From: Lanius collurio
Taxonomy: Eukaryota > Chordata > Aves > Passeriformes > Laniidae
Assembly: GCA_020086605.1 (NCBI GenBank)
Contig: JACBWW010000003.1
Location: 51,246,106-51,310,105, forward strand
Reading direction: 5' to 3'
DNA length: 64,000 nt
In this document: piece after piece, positions 1 to 13,800 of the stretch
How the letters are laid out: every line of letters begins with the position of its first letter
Position numbering within the stretch: position 1 is the first letter of the stretch
Program-made: the position numbers and the translations under genes
The notes under the pieces: model-generated
Databases searched by the model: none
The model's input: only the letters and a program-made list of their open reading frames with translations
What the model was told of the DNA's origin: nothing

Positions 1-3000
1 TTATTAACACATCTATCCTTAGATCTATGCTAACCTCTAATTAAATTCACAATTCCTACAATCTGATTTTTACAGTTCATGGTTTCTAAGGTATTCTCCT
101 CAGAAAGTAGATTTGTTAGCTGACAAAATTTATTCTGTTAATATAACTGCCCCTTTTTTTATGTCAATTCATCTCCTCAGCAAATTATAAAGCTGTTCAC
201 CATTACAGTAACACACTGGCAGCCCAACCTACTTCTGTGTCAGCTGCTATTCCAAGCATAGTTATGCTGCATCATCTACAATATTTTCCTAAAATTCAAA
301 GCAAAACACCATATCTTCCATAAAGGAAATGCAGCTGTCTCATGTTCTTTCATAATTCAGAAGATGTAGCTCCCTCTCAAGCTGCACAGAATCCTGCAGA
401 GTAAATTTCACTCAACAGAGAGTAAGCTTCCCTTCTGCAGCTGTCTTTCATAAACTCTTAAATGTTCATGGAGACTCTTGGCTGTGAACCAGAGATTTAA
501 AGTATCTTACCACTATGTGTAGTCAACAGAATTGACTGTTATCTACTGCAAAATGTATTTCAAGAAAGATCTTACTGAAACAATGCACTTTTGTTGCTAA
601 ACAAGGGATTAGTAGAAGTGAAAGACTGTGCATGTAGATATGGCAGTGAAATTCCCATCTATGCATTTTACTTGCTTTGTGTGTAAACTGCAGTTTACAG
701 AAGAAATAGGAGACTAACATTTTTGAAATCAAAATTTCCTTCTTCTTGCACTTCATTAAAACAGCATGACTCCATTCCCTTCCTTTATACATTTTTTAGG
801 TAGAAATTAAAAAAAAAAAAAAAAAAAAAATCACCTGCTTTAGGCTAGTTCTGATCCAGTGAAGTTAATTATTATTTCATTTGCCCTCAAAATTCTAACA
901 AATAATTCCCACCTTATGTTGCAAAGTGGAATTCAGGTTTGGTGTGTTTTCTTTTTTAATATCATAGCACACATTCTCTATTTCTTCCAGAGAAGGAACA
1001 CTACACATTTACTTTAATATTTGAAATGTACACCATCAGATAGCTATAATCTTGACAAATATTTTAAACATTCTTGTCTTGTTCTTGTACCAAACCAGCT
1101 TAAATTTCTAAAAATCATCTAAAACTACAGTTCTTACAGACATATTACCACTGACTGTCACAATTGTCAATACACTGATTATTATGATGTAATGCAGGCC
1201 TTAATTTAGGCATTCAATATGTCCAAGTATATGCCAAACAGAAAATACATTTTGCTTTTTTTTTTAAATAAACAGCAAAGTTTTTTTGTAAAACTTTTTA
1301 AATTAAGCATACATTTCTACATTTCCTCACATGCTAGGAGATTCACAGAAATGGAATTAATGAAAAAAACCACATTGAGGTTGATACCACATCTATAAAG
1401 AGTGTGGAAACCCATTGTAATACTATCAAAGCCTAGGATAACAAAGACTTACATCTTAGCATGACATAGATCTCATATACATGCACTACAAAATCCTAAG
1501 TACTTGTTTTGATGCAAACTGCAGCTGTGTGGTTTCTTTCTCACTGGTATTATTTGCATGTTGAAATAAAACTAATGTATAAAAAGCTTTGATTGAAAAA
1601 GGGCGAATTATCACACATTTTGATAAGGCCAAAGCATGTTCATAAATGTGCTACTGGGACTTAATACTTACACAGCACAGTACACTACAAAGGAGAGTAG
1701 CTTTGAAAAGAGAGGAAAGACATACCCAATAGAACAGTACCTGATCAATGACCTATCTGGTTTGATTAAGTTTTGCTTAAATTAGGTAGTACTTGTATCA
1801 AATATAAATTTGATGTATCAACCACTTACCGATTATTGTGTCTCCTATACTTGTATATTACATATGCACATTACCAAAGATATCTGGCATCCATTCCTTT
1901 GTTCTCCATGACTGCCTTGATCCCATAAAGCAACAACTCCTGTAGCAAGCTTCATAATAAACCTCTTTTGCAAAGGATCCACCCCACAATTCAGATTAAA
2001 GGGCACAAGATTAAAACTCAGATCTCTCATTTAATAAGTCTGGATCTGTTTAGAAATAACCAGTTGCACACTAGAGAAGCAAAGCTGATGCTAACTGAAT
2101 ATTTAATACATTACTTGATGTGAAAGATCCTGAGGGATTTAATGATTAAGTTAACGTACCCCCCCTGTTCCATCAACCCATTTTGTATGATGTTTAGATT
2201 TACATGTCTGAAGTTCAGACACTAAACTAACCTAATCCTTTGGTCAAGCACTAAAAGAGTAAGTACTTTGTATGACTAGGCATATCAATATTTTTTTATG
2301 TTTCCAATCTCAGTGATGAGAGATTAATGGGTCTTAATGGTAGCCATTATGGATGTGAATGTCTGTTGCATGACAGCTTTGGGTACTGGCCTCTTTTTTT
2401 CATGGAAATGTTCTATCCAAATTATATTAAATCACTTCAGAGCAAGGACACTTCTCTGACCTATATTGTCAAAAAGCAAAAAAAAGCTCAACCAACTTCT
2501 TACATTTCTTACAAAATCTATTTCTGTCTAAACTGAGAACTCAAGATTTGATTTTTTTTTTTTAAGATATCAAGTAAATATTAAATGCTGATAGGCATTT
2601 TCAGTTATCTTTGGATAACAACAAAGTTCAACAAAATGGATAATTGCCTGTAAATTTTGCTTCTGTGAAGTATTTCCAGTATAAGGTAAGTATTTTAAGA
2701 GATGCGGTTTCCCTAGAATTTTAATTTTGTCTTACATTTATGCAGTATTAACATGTACAAAATTGGTATATCTGTATTACAGAAAAAGACTAAATGAGAC
2801 ATCTCTGTGACAGAAGCTATAGAACTTTTATGTAAGTTGAATTTTCATTTAATTGTATGTGAGAAACTCAAACTACAAGTGGGTTGCCTCAGGGCTGCTC
2901 TTGTGTGTTCAGTCAGTACACTCAAGTCATTAATTCCCTGGGTGATTAAGGAATTGTCCATTTTGTGAGAACAGACTGGCTTCAGAAAGAGACTAACTTG

Positions 3001-5459
3001 AAAAGTAATTACAATATCAAACTAAGCAGTTTTCTAGATTAGTCTTCAAATCAAGAAAACAAGAAATAACACAGGAAGAGAAAGATTACCTTGGAAATAA
3101 AACAAGCATTCAAAGAAAGAAAACAAAAGAGGATTGAGTTATTCTTCTGCATTGCAATAGTTCAATTTCCAGTCATAAGGGATGACAGAACTCATAATTC
3201 CAAGGAGAATTTAAAGAGTAATAATTCCATCTTTAAAGAGGAAGGAAGAAAAAGTCTTCTCTTCCTAAAACAAGCTCATTCTCAATGGTAAATGCTCATT
3301 AGACAAGTAAAGGAAAAATGTCCAAAAGAAAAGTGTCTAAAATCTAACACTCTACTAGCAGTTTGAGGTTAATGTATAACCCAAGTTTTAAGTGGTTATG
3401 AAGTTAGTAAAAGACCTAATTTCTATGGTCAGTCCCTGTAATATTTATAGCAGGACTGAGCATTTTATGTATCTGAGAATAAGGACACTCAGAAGTTTGA
3501 AACTATATTAGTTGTTGTTTCCGTATCTCAGAATTGCAGCCAAACGAATGACAAAATGCTGGGTTTTGTTTTTAGAACTGTAAATTTTCACTCTTCAAAT
3601 TCAGCCTCGCAAACTATTTAGAATTAAACTGAGGGTTTAGATTGAAACCCCACTGCAAACACTTATTTCTGATTTATAAAACAAAAAATCAAAACGTAAA
3701 TAAACGAGTGTTTGGGAAGAAGAGGAAAAAAGTTTTACATTATTTAACCTTGAAAAAAAAATGCTTGTTCTTTAAAGTACTTTAATAATATATTGATTAA
3801 TTTTAGAATTATCAATCTAGATGTATAAAAATAATTCACCCTTTGACTCTTTTTATGATGTCTGAAAGATTGAAAAAAGGTCTTTGTTTTAAAAATGTCA
3901 GTGTTGAAATATGTGAAAGCTTTGTCTTGCCTTTGCAATGCTGGAAAAAATTCAATTTTGGAGTAAAGTAACTGTCATATAAAACAACTCAATGAGAAGC
4001 CTGTGTCTGATTATTAAAGACTGAATAAAATTCCAAGTGATGATTAATGAAAGTTTGTGGTACTGGGGATACAGAATGTTGAAAAGTGCCAAGATTCAGA
4101 AATACTTTTTAACTTCAGAAGTTGATTGCACCCTATAAAGCCAGATGTCATATGTCAGAGTTTTCCAATTAATCTCTTGATTTGGCAGAATCATAAAGTA
4201 TGAGGAAAGGAGCCTTCTAAACACACAACTGCTAGCCTATGATACTGTAGTCTTTGTGACATATGTAAGTAACACTGATGAACAGTGTTGTGCCCTGATT
4301 GCATGCAGACCTACTACAAGCTGCTGATTTTGATATAGATGTCAGGGTCTTAGAAGGAGTCATTTTTCATAAATGTGATGCAAAAACCTTATATAAAACG
4401 TCACCTGCCTCGCACTTACAACTCAATTTCCCTGAGCAGGTCACAGAAGCAATATAAACACATATTAACTTCACCTGGGCTGCACATGGTGGCTCACACA
4501 TGGGTCTTTCTACCACACAAGCTGTGGCAATTTGCACACGCAGCTCCTTGGCGTAATTGGTGAGACCAAGCTCAGGACAGTCAACAAAGAGCAGAGGCAG
4601 GTGAGTCTGAATGCACCACTGAGAAGGTACAGGCCCAGCTGGGGCAGGCTGGGCAGTTTAAGCCTCCCACAGAGGCACTGACCCTGCTGGCCCAGAAGCT
4701 ATGATAAGGTGGACACCAATAGTTGTCCTAGGATGTTTTTTTTCCTGCAAATGTTAAAGCAAACTGTCTCTTTCAAGAAGCCCAAATCTGAGGGCCTTCC
4801 TTGGCTGGAGAGTGGAGGATCCTGGACAGGTATAAAGATAAATGCGATTATCTGAGCATTTCCCATGGAATCCTGCATAATTCTTCCCCTTACTTTAACA
4901 GCTAATCTAAATAAAACTAAATTGAACACAACTTGTATGTGACCAATACTTCTTTGGGTAACAGCCAAACTCAATAACTGGGACCATTACCTGTGAGAGA
5001 CTTGTATAGTTTACCTCTCTTAAAATGTTGCCATATCCAATTTCTGAACCGTTTTCTTTTCAATTCTATATAACAAATTGCTACACTTACAAGTATTGCC
5101 TGAATAGAGGAAGGAAGCTTGTTCTTGAGTTCTTCTGGTAAGTGTTAATAAATGCACCAAACTAAAAACTCGAAAATATTACACTTGCACTACAATTTGA
5201 TGTTCTGTGATAGTACTTGTCACACATAAAATCTTGTTGGGACGCAAAAGAATATCTCAATGTCAAAATTATTATGAGTCAAATTAATGCTTTAACAGAC
5301 TAACAGTCTAAATACTTACAAGTCTTATACTATCAGTAAATTCTTTAAAGAATTTTTTCTCACATCTGTCCCTTTTCTCTGGTGTTCTGTTCAAATTTTC
5401 AGTGTCCCTCTTCATCCTTAGGTCAGCACTTAATTCTTTCCCAAATAGAAGGGAAAAAA
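1..5459. other. Intronic single-copy DNA, no gene seen
   Basis: AT-rich sequence with a pure 22-base A run at 809-830. The part from about 4455 to 4960 is clearly richer in G and C than its surroundings and may be an old, unrecognised repeat. Open frames here (up to 91 codons) show no recognisable domain. Confidence 0.6.
809..830. repeat. Poly(A) run, 22 bases
   Basis: Uninterrupted A run. No recognisable retrotransposon body lies directly upstream on the plus strand, so it is best called a simple repeat. Confidence 0.9.
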
Positions 5460-5912
5460 AAAATATTGTGAGTCATTCTGCCCCTCTAGTATGCTCTGGT
5501 GAGGCCCCACCAAGAATACTGCATCCAGCTGTGGAGTGCCCAGCACAAGAAGGACATAAGGCTGTTGGAGTATGGAAGGGGTCCGTGAAAATGATTAGAG
5601 GGATGAAGAATGGCTGAGAGAATTGAGACTTCTCAGCCTGGAGCAGGAAAGACTCCCAGGTGACTTAACTGTGGCCTTTCAGTACCTGAGGGGAGCCTAG
5701 AAAAAAGTTTGAAAGGAACTTTGACAAGGGCAAGTAGGACAATGAAAATGGCATTAAACTAGAAGAGAGTAGGTTTAGATCAGATATTAGGAAGAAATTT
5801 TTTTTACTGTAAGGATGGTGAGGCACTGGATCATGTTGCCAGAAGCTGTGGATACCCCATCGCTGGGAGTGTTCACAGACAAGCTGGATGGGGCTGGATG
5901 GTCACTTGACCA
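5460..5912 (+). mobile_element. CR1 LINE fragment (reverse-transcriptase C-terminus and 3' region)
   Basis: The plus strand reads as the end of a CR1 ORF2. Phrases such as [15 protein letters not shown] (frame broken) are followed by the usual CR1 text: a Leu-rich segment equivalent to SLEKRRL, a 'gatattaggaagaaatttttt' stretch, and a 'gaagctgtggataccccatc' stretch. The 3' terminal octamer repeat typical of CR1 is missing, so the 3' end is truncated or lost. It is antisense to CSMD3 and old, judging by frame breaks. Confidence 0.85.
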
Positions 5913-8148
5913 GTAGACAAAGACAAAATAAAAACAGCTCAGGTCAAGACACTTCAGAAGAGTCCTAAGAGAATCCAGCTATCAGATCAATACACGGTGA
6001 TACAAGGCCTGTGGCCACTTCCCAGTAATCAGGCAAAAGTCATATTTACTGACATATCAGTTGCTATCAGTATGGCCAGATTCACACTAGAGAAACTTGG
6101 AGGCACTAGAAATAGGAAGCAAAGAGTACTTCTCCATGAAGCTATATCTCATTTAACTTCTTTCCCTAATCCTTAGTGTTTCATTAATTAAAGTAGTTAA
6201 AATGAAAACCTCATACAGGTATGCAGTAGTCAAACTGGTAAAAGACTCTAATTGTATTTTCTGTACTGCATGAAGGGAAATTGGCATGAAGCTCTAGATG
6301 GAGATAAAGTTTAAAATATAAGTCAAATTACTCCCACTCTGCAGCAAAATTAAGAACCCCATGGGTCTTATGAGAAAAAGTACTTTTAGAATCCGAGTTT
6401 TCCTGAGTTTCTGCCACTGTAGTTACTCATATTCAGGTATTAAATCAAAACGCAAATACTTCTTATAAGAGTTGTTCCTTATTAGAATAAAAATTCTAAA
6501 TGCTGTCATTTTAAGTCTGAGTCAGCTATGTTATTTCATCTTTTAAGGGTGATAATAAGACAGTCCTGAAATGCCTTTAAAGAGCAACTCCTTAATACTA
6601 AGTAAGAGGATAAACATTAAACTGTTCAATTCAAACTACAGGTGATCTTCATCTGAGACTTCATTTCTTCTTGTTTCTTCCCTTTAAAAAATGTATCAAG
6701 GTAGATACTGAAATCTAACAAAAAAGGCTCATTTCACTGCATAATTTAAATATAATTTTAGTCAAGGAATCCACGCAGATTACTCACAGAACCATTCACC
6801 TTAGTTTCCACCTTATATGGAAGGTGGATTAATATTTTGCTCAGTTATATATTGTGCAAGAACTTTCTTCTATATACCCAACATTCTGCCTCCTTCTAAT
6901 TCTATTGCATTTATAACATTAGACATTTATTTTTTTTTTAATTGATTGTATTTATCTGTAGTAAATTTTGCCCCTTCTTCAATATATCTGTAAGATAATA
7001 AATTTGTTACTAATTTTATACAACTTTCATTTCAAAGTGTTTGACAAATACCAAGAAACTGTATGTCCTTTATATAATAAAGATAATAATTTTAAAAATT
7101 TCCAAGACATAGACAATATTTTGTTCTCAACCACAAAAATCTAAGAAAAAATCAGAAACTACCTGGGCTGTAAGGGCACCCTCTTGACCCTGACTAGCCC
7201 TGGGGACTCTGTTAAGCCTCTGGCTTGGACCCAGGAACCCTATTCCAGCTCAGCCTAAGACTGTTCCAGTTCTGTCCTTGGTCATCTTTGTTTGACTGGG
7301 CTCCTGGAGGGATCTGGGACCTGGTTTGTCACCACATTGAAGGCTGTCAATTGACTTTAAGTCCCTGGCTGTGACACCTGTGTTCATCCTCTGGAGGACT
7401 GCATATCATAGGTGAGTGAATAGGAAATGTGGCCCCCTTGGTTCCCAGTTGTCCCCACCTTGCTCCTGCTACTCCTAGGTAGAAATAGACTTCAAGTCTC
7501 CCAATTAAACTGGTCTAATCATTAAAACTGCTTTCTATGACAATTTATCTCCTTTAAAAAACATTATGAATTTACTGTTGTTCTGTGTACTTGATCATAC
7601 TTCTCTTTACTGTATTTGTAACATTCATATTCAAATGTTCTCTGACTGCATTTAGGGAAACATTTCTAACATTTTTTATTTGGAGAATTTTTAAGATATT
7701 ATGATAAAATTAAATGTGAATATTGTACACTTCCATCATTTTTACTTCACAGACATATAAGCAATAAAATGCCTTTAAAACTAAGGACTGAGCTTTTGAA
7801 ATTATCTGAGTAATAAGGGATAGGACAGTTCACATTTAGCCCTATTAGATAAGAATTAAAGAGAGAGAAGGGGATTGGGCAAGCACTTTCAGCATGCATG
7901 CAGAACACCTCATTTTGAGAGAAATACTTCTACACTTTACAAGATTTTAGTCTCTAATTCCTAATTTGATAGTTCCTAACAAAAAAAACCCTCCAAAGTA
8001 AACAATTAAGAACACGGGATCCATTTCTATTTATATGACAAGGTGAGATTTAATAATCAAAATTGTTTCCCTTCAGGGACCTTGTCAAAGGAGGCTCTTG
8101 CAACAGAAAATGTGAAACTTGGAGGAATGTACTGGGTTTTAGCAGCAA
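5913..8148. other. Intronic single-copy DNA with one GC-richer block
   Basis: Mostly AT-rich sequence. The exception is 7161-7486, which is distinctly richer in G and C, has abrupt edges, and contains no open frame or repeat I can name. An old LTR or other repeat is possible. Confidence 0.5.
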
Positions 8149-8490
8149 GTTTTTGGTAGAAGGAGTGGTGACAGGTGGCTTCTGTGAGAAGCTGCTAGGA
8201 GCTTGCCCTGTGTCCAACAGCACACATGCCAGTTGGCTGCAAGATGGATCCACTGCAGGCCAAGGACAAGCCCACAAGGGACAGTGGTAACACCTCTGGG
8301 ATAACATAATTAGAAGGGGGAAAAACAGCTGCACAATTGCAGCTGGAAGAGAGGAGTGAGAATATGTGAGCAAAACAGCTCTGCAGACACCAAGGCACTG
8401 AAGAAGGAGAGAGAGCTGGTGCCTTGGATGTTGGAGAAGTTTCTCCTGCAGCTTGTGGTGAAGACAATGGTGAGGCAAGCTGTCCTCAGA
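8149..8490 (+). mobile_element. Partial copy of a four-copy LTR-like repeat family
   Basis: Starts near 'gtttttggtag' and contains the family hallmark 'ggcttctgtgagaagctgct', then 'cacctctgggataacat' and 'acagctctgcagacacc'. The same order of blocks occurs near 20.0 kb (minus strand), 33.4 kb and 40.6 kb. The family resembles widespread avian LTR sequences recalled from other birds; the exact family name is uncertain. Open frames on both strands here (up to 174 codons) are repeat sequence, not host genes. Confidence 0.7.
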
Positions 8491-10555
8491 ATAGTGTAAA
8501 AACACTGAAGATTTCTTTCTGTAACCTGACAAAGATATGAAAATGCCAGCAGCTGATGTCAATGATAAAGACATACAAATTGTGTTTTTCCCCTATTTTT
8601 GCAACAATGGTGAGTAACTATCAGAGCAGATATTAAAAAAAAAAAAATAAATAAATAAAAGAGTTTTATAACTCAGGACTTTTAAGAGAGACTCGTTTGT
8701 TTTGTTTGTTTTTTTTTTTTTAATTGCACAGAAAAGCAAATGAAATGCACAAGCCTCTCATTTACAGGAGGGGGCACTAGGTTATCCACTAGTTCTTTCT
8801 AGCACCAAACCCTGTATCTATGAAACACATATTGAATCTTAAAAATTGGAAGAGTTGCTTTTCTCATCCAAAAACAATGCCTTTATTACTGATCCCCAAG
8901 ACTAGTGACTAAAAGTCTCTCTTCTGTTCTTTACTGAGAATCAATGACCTCTTCTATTCTGTGTATATTCTGTAGATTACTGGCATGTCTAGGCAATCAA
9001 AAGCAACACCTCTGAGATATTCAAGTTAGCACCAAGTACCTCATTAAATCTGAATTCTGAATGTCACACATCTGCTTTACAGTTTGAACCACTGGAGAGC
9101 ACACAATGTGGATATCAGGTACCCAAATAATAAGCCCCACAGTTTGTCCCCTTTGTGCCACACAGCTAACTTGCTGGAGTTAACACACTCCTGTGTTTCA
9201 AACTGAAAAAACATTCAGAAATACTCATCCACTCAAAAGTGTGAATAATTGCACTGAGCAAGGATTCCTATTGTTGCAGCTTTACTGCTTCCAATTCTAG
9301 ACCTAGGCTGGTGTGACGGTGAACTGAACCCAGTAGATAAACATGAACTAATGGGTGTGTGTCAAGGGAGTCTGGGGCAAACTCTACTGACTGACAAGAG
9401 ATCATGTTGAAAAGGATTCTACAGTTTGCTGACTCAAAATATTGATTACAGAGTTTACATATGATAGGATATCCAGAAAAAGCAAGGACATAGTTTTTCA
9501 GTTTGTTTAATATCTTTTAGAAAAAGAAATATTATACAAACAATTTTCAAAAGCAACATTTGTGTCAAATCTTATGGAAAATGAGACCTGGATTTTTTGT
9601 TTCTTAATTGAAGCATAAACAAGTATAAGTGTAAAAATTATTTATGTCAATTCTTAATACACAGGTGTGTGTAAAATCACAATTAATATAATTTATTTTT
9701 TTCTAAAAGTAAATGCTGCTCTCGGAGATGAGAATATGCTTTGGGATACTGCATGGGTCTAACTGTTAGACACCTGCTGTTTCCAGTAAATCAGCCAGTG
9801 AACAAGCCATGACACAGCATTTTCACCTCTCCATGATTTGACACCATGTATCTGAAATGAACATTTGTTATTTCAGTTTTCAAAAAAAGACATTACAGAG
9901 GCTGTACCGAGGATTTAAAGAGCAATAAATGTCTAAAACTATGATACAAGAAATTATGAAATAAGAAGAATGTGTAGGATTCTCCACAATACTATAAAAT
10001 CCTATAGTCTACTTTTAATTGTGGATAATTATTATTATTAAAAAACAAAAGGTGATTGATAATGCAAAATACTTCAAATTGATTTTGTTATATCAATCTG
10101 TGTTACTTGAAAAACTCCTTGGATTCAAAAGTCTTCAATTTAAAGCTGAAAGAGACATAAAAAATATTTTAAATAAATGTTTGTGCCTTAGAATAGAAAA
10201 GTAATCTTTTCATTGGTATATAAGCAAATGTAATTTGTTCTTAATCTTCATGTCTTTGCCTCTCTCTCTACTACCAAAAATGAACAAAGTAGACCTGCTT
10301 AATAATGTTGGAATTTATATGCAACACAAAATATTATCATATTTTTTTTAATAAAATTAATGGAATTGCTTAATATATTGACTAATACTATGAAAGCCCT
10401 GTTAAAAAACAAAGTTTAGAAAATTTACCAATATTCTGTGGTATTAGAATGAAATATCTTATACTCAAGGAAATTCTAGTGCCCTAGTTGAACAGCCAGC
10501 TCATTATGCAGATTTCCCAGACTGGAGCATTTTTGAAGTAAGCATCCCTTAGAAT
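8491..10555. other. Intronic single-copy DNA, no gene seen
   Basis: Contains an A-rich (TAAA)n stretch at about 8635-8661 and a T run near 8709-8721. Otherwise featureless AT-rich sequence. Confidence 0.6.
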
Positions 10556-10844
10556 TGTGGAGGTGCCTGCCCTGAAATCCCTGGGGGGAGGGACCCTGCA
10601 GGGTACGGGTCTGTCCCTGTCCCTGCTCCCATGTCAGGTGTGCCCCATACCTGTTCCTGACTGGGTGGTTTGGGTGCCCTGGGCCCAGGAGGAAAGGGGT
10701 CCCATGGCTGGGATCTGCCTGGGAACTGCAGCCATGTGGCTGGAGGAATAAATCATCCCTGAACATCTAAAGAAATATCGCTTCATCTTTCCTTCCAAGT
10801 TCATCTCTGTCTTATACATGTTGTAAAGATTCCCCATTACAACA
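10556..10844 (+). mobile_element. Solo LTR, family shared with 21579-21872 (copy A)
   Basis: A 289-base element that starts TGTGGAGGTGCC and ends ATTACAACA. It has a poly(A) signal AATAAA at 10747-10752, about 95 bases before the end. It aligns over its whole length with the reverse complement of 21579-21872. Flanks are TAGAAT (10550-10555) and TAGAAC (10845-10850), a 6-base target duplication with one mismatch. The 6-base duplication suggests a class II (ERVK/alpha-beta-like) endogenous retrovirus. No internal viral genes remain. It lies antisense to CSMD3. Confidence 0.85.
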
Positions 10845-13800
10845 TAGAACAATGATTTTTATTTACTTTACCATATAAATAAAGTATCACTGCAAAAAAG
10901 AAATCTTTGTTCATGACATTTGACTGGAAAGGGACATATTCTAAATTATGCAGCAACAAGACAAAAATATCAGATTTAAAATATCTTGCATCACAGTCTA
11001 TTATCTATTAAATTCTTATATGATGTCTTTACTGATTAGTGGTAATGAGATAGGGTTATCTGAGCCTTCTGAATGACTTTCCTGAAAAATCTCAGTTGAA
11101 AACTTTGCAAATACTCAGATCTTGTATCTGATAAAATATAGTGACCTACTAATTAGTGACCTAGGTCACTAATTCACATGCTACACATTACAACTGACCT
11201 TTAAAGTATTGACTTATAAGATTCTAATTATTAGAAAGATTACCAGATGTGGGCAGGTGAAAGCAAGCTTAGGCTCCACAGCCTTTAGTCCCAACCCTTA
11301 ATACCCATCCTAGCATGACACACTGAACAAATGTTGAGCCTGCTGAGCTACACCACCACCTGATGATTTGAGATGGTTTCAAATGTGTTTTTTATTTATT
11401 TTATCAAGATATACTAGGAAACACCTGATTAGGAAACATGAAAAGACTTGTGTTAAATGTTAATGCAGTTTTAATGGCTATATAAATATATCATTTGCAT
11501 TTGTAAATGAACATCAATGCACATTTTTTTCAGCTTATTAAGAGTTCAACCCTTTCCAGCATCTTTCTTTTACCCTATCTGCAACTTATGTAGGCTGTAT
11601 GCCTGCATAAATGCAGGGCATATACTATAACAACAATCTACTTTTGCAAACAAAAGCATGTGCACACAAGGACACCCTATTCAATAATTTTTCTTATGAA
11701 TATTTACTTGTTTTGTGTTTTCTTGATGTATTTAATCAGAATTAGTCCTCTGACTTGGTATTTATTCCTTATTTGATTTTACTCCTATGCCTTCTTTATT
11801 TAGTCTACAGCTTTTTATACTTCTCTGAAGTAAATTTCACATGTTCAGGTTCACTTTGATTGATCAGCATTATTTTGAAGTATATTGCTGTCCTTTAAAA
11901 AGCCTGCAACCCTCCACAGTTCAGTTCCATTAATGATATTTGTGCATAATTCTTCTTCCACTAGCCAAGATATTGTAAAAATATTTAGCATTCCTGGGCC
12001 TAGATCTAATCTGTTTTAGATGCAACACAACCTGACTTACAGTGAGTAACCAGTAATTATTCTTTGTGTGCCTTTTCCCAATTAAGTACATCACATATTT
12101 AGAGGTAAAAACGAGTCTTTTCCTCCTTATTTGTAATAAAAAAAATGGGTTACTAAAAGAATTAGATTTTTCATTTTTCATCACTTAGTCCATTATCTTT
12201 CCAGGGTTCAGAACTCACTGTCTCTATTACTACTTCACAGGTGTCCCTGTCCTTTACCCTCTGTTATTTTCTTTTCACTGAGGATCCAATTTTTCTTGTT
12301 TTCTCTTTACTTGTAATGTAGTTACAAGCTCTCTCCATCATTGTCTTTTATATCCTTTGGTAATTGTAATTCAGCAACTGTGCTAGCCTTTCTTACTGTA
12401 TTCCCAAGGCTTCTTAGTATTTTATGCTTTTATTAATCAGTCATGTGGTTCTTTTCTCACCTTTTGCAAAACTTCTTTCTGCTCTATATATCTTTATGAC
12501 TGCACCAGGAGCTTTAAAGGTCTCTTATTATGATTTATATCTTTCTTTTTGAAATAGGATAGCCTGTTATTATGTACTTGATATATTCACTTCCACTTAG
12601 AGCCCGATCTCCCGTGGACTGTGTTAACCCCTTCTCTTTTGAAGTTGTTTTGATAAGTCTTGTAATGTCTGCTGTCCTTTTCCTTAGTATTGATGTCTAC
12701 TTACCCATAAACAGTAATAAAATGCCATTGAAACTGCCTTAATCCTTCATATTTTTAGACAAATACTTTTTTTTGCATAAAAAAGAAACAAAAATCTTAT
12801 TTCTATAAACTTAGTATGCCTATAAAATGCCAATCTGCTTTTTCAATCAATTTCCAGATAAATTAACTCCTTCTTTTTATCAAATAGCCTTTCATATGTA
12901 TCGATTTTCCAATTTTTCAGAATACAAAGAACGCCTTGCTCTGCTAGTTAAACATTCAATATTTGCAACAATAGTCTTTTCCTTTTTTTTTTTTAATTCA
13001 GATATATATTAAAATAGAATACCAAAGATATGTTGTATCATTTTTATTTTTGCTTAGCTCAGTGCAAACAAATATACATACCTGTTATTTTAAATAGTTT
13101 CTTCCTTTATGTCTATTTGATTTAGTACCAAAAAACCCCTATTATTTAGCTGGCTGAATATTATTCTCCCCAACTGCATCATACTCTGAATTCTGGTTTC
13201 TTTCAGGTTTAGTTGCAGACTTCAGTTCACAGTGTTTGTTCCTAGATCTTTTTTTTTTTTAATGGAAAACACACATATATATATTCTCTTGAATGACCCA
13301 GTTGGTTGTATCAAATGGCTTTCAATCTGAGGACGACAGCAGATACTTCTGCCATGAATTCTGAGCCACTAAAGTTTAAAATCTATGTCCCATGTTTCCA
13401 GGTAAATCCAAAGGAAAATCAGAGATCAGTAACACAGGATATGTTGCAAAGTAATCTGGACTCCACTGTGTAAACTGAACTAGGCTATTGAAACCACCAG
13501 GTTCATCTTTTACCCTTTTCCTGCATCAGTAGCAAGCTTTGCACAAACTAAGAGGAAAAGTTATACTGAATAGATCAGGCTTTTATTTAATACAATTTGC
13601 ATCACTTTTAAACAGCAATACATACTTGAAATTGCAAGTTTGGGACTTAAGCTTTATTTCTATGTAAGGAATCTTTCTAGAACAGAATAATACAATGTGC
13701 TGCTTATTTCACAGTTTTGGGACCCTGCGTCCAAAATCACCAAAACCAAAGGGAATGGCAACATTTCTGTAAAACACCATTTTATGCCTTTATATGTCTG

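Noticed and set aside
8050..8574. 174-codon open frame on the minus strand
   Set aside because: It lies across the antisense strand of the four-copy LTR-like repeat. Related repeats at other positions are also open on both strands, and no conserved protein is seen.
11240..11380. Possible tRNA-derived SINE ('gcctgctgagctacaccacc')
   Set aside because: No convincing A and B boxes or cloverleaf could be drawn, and there is no A-rich tail.
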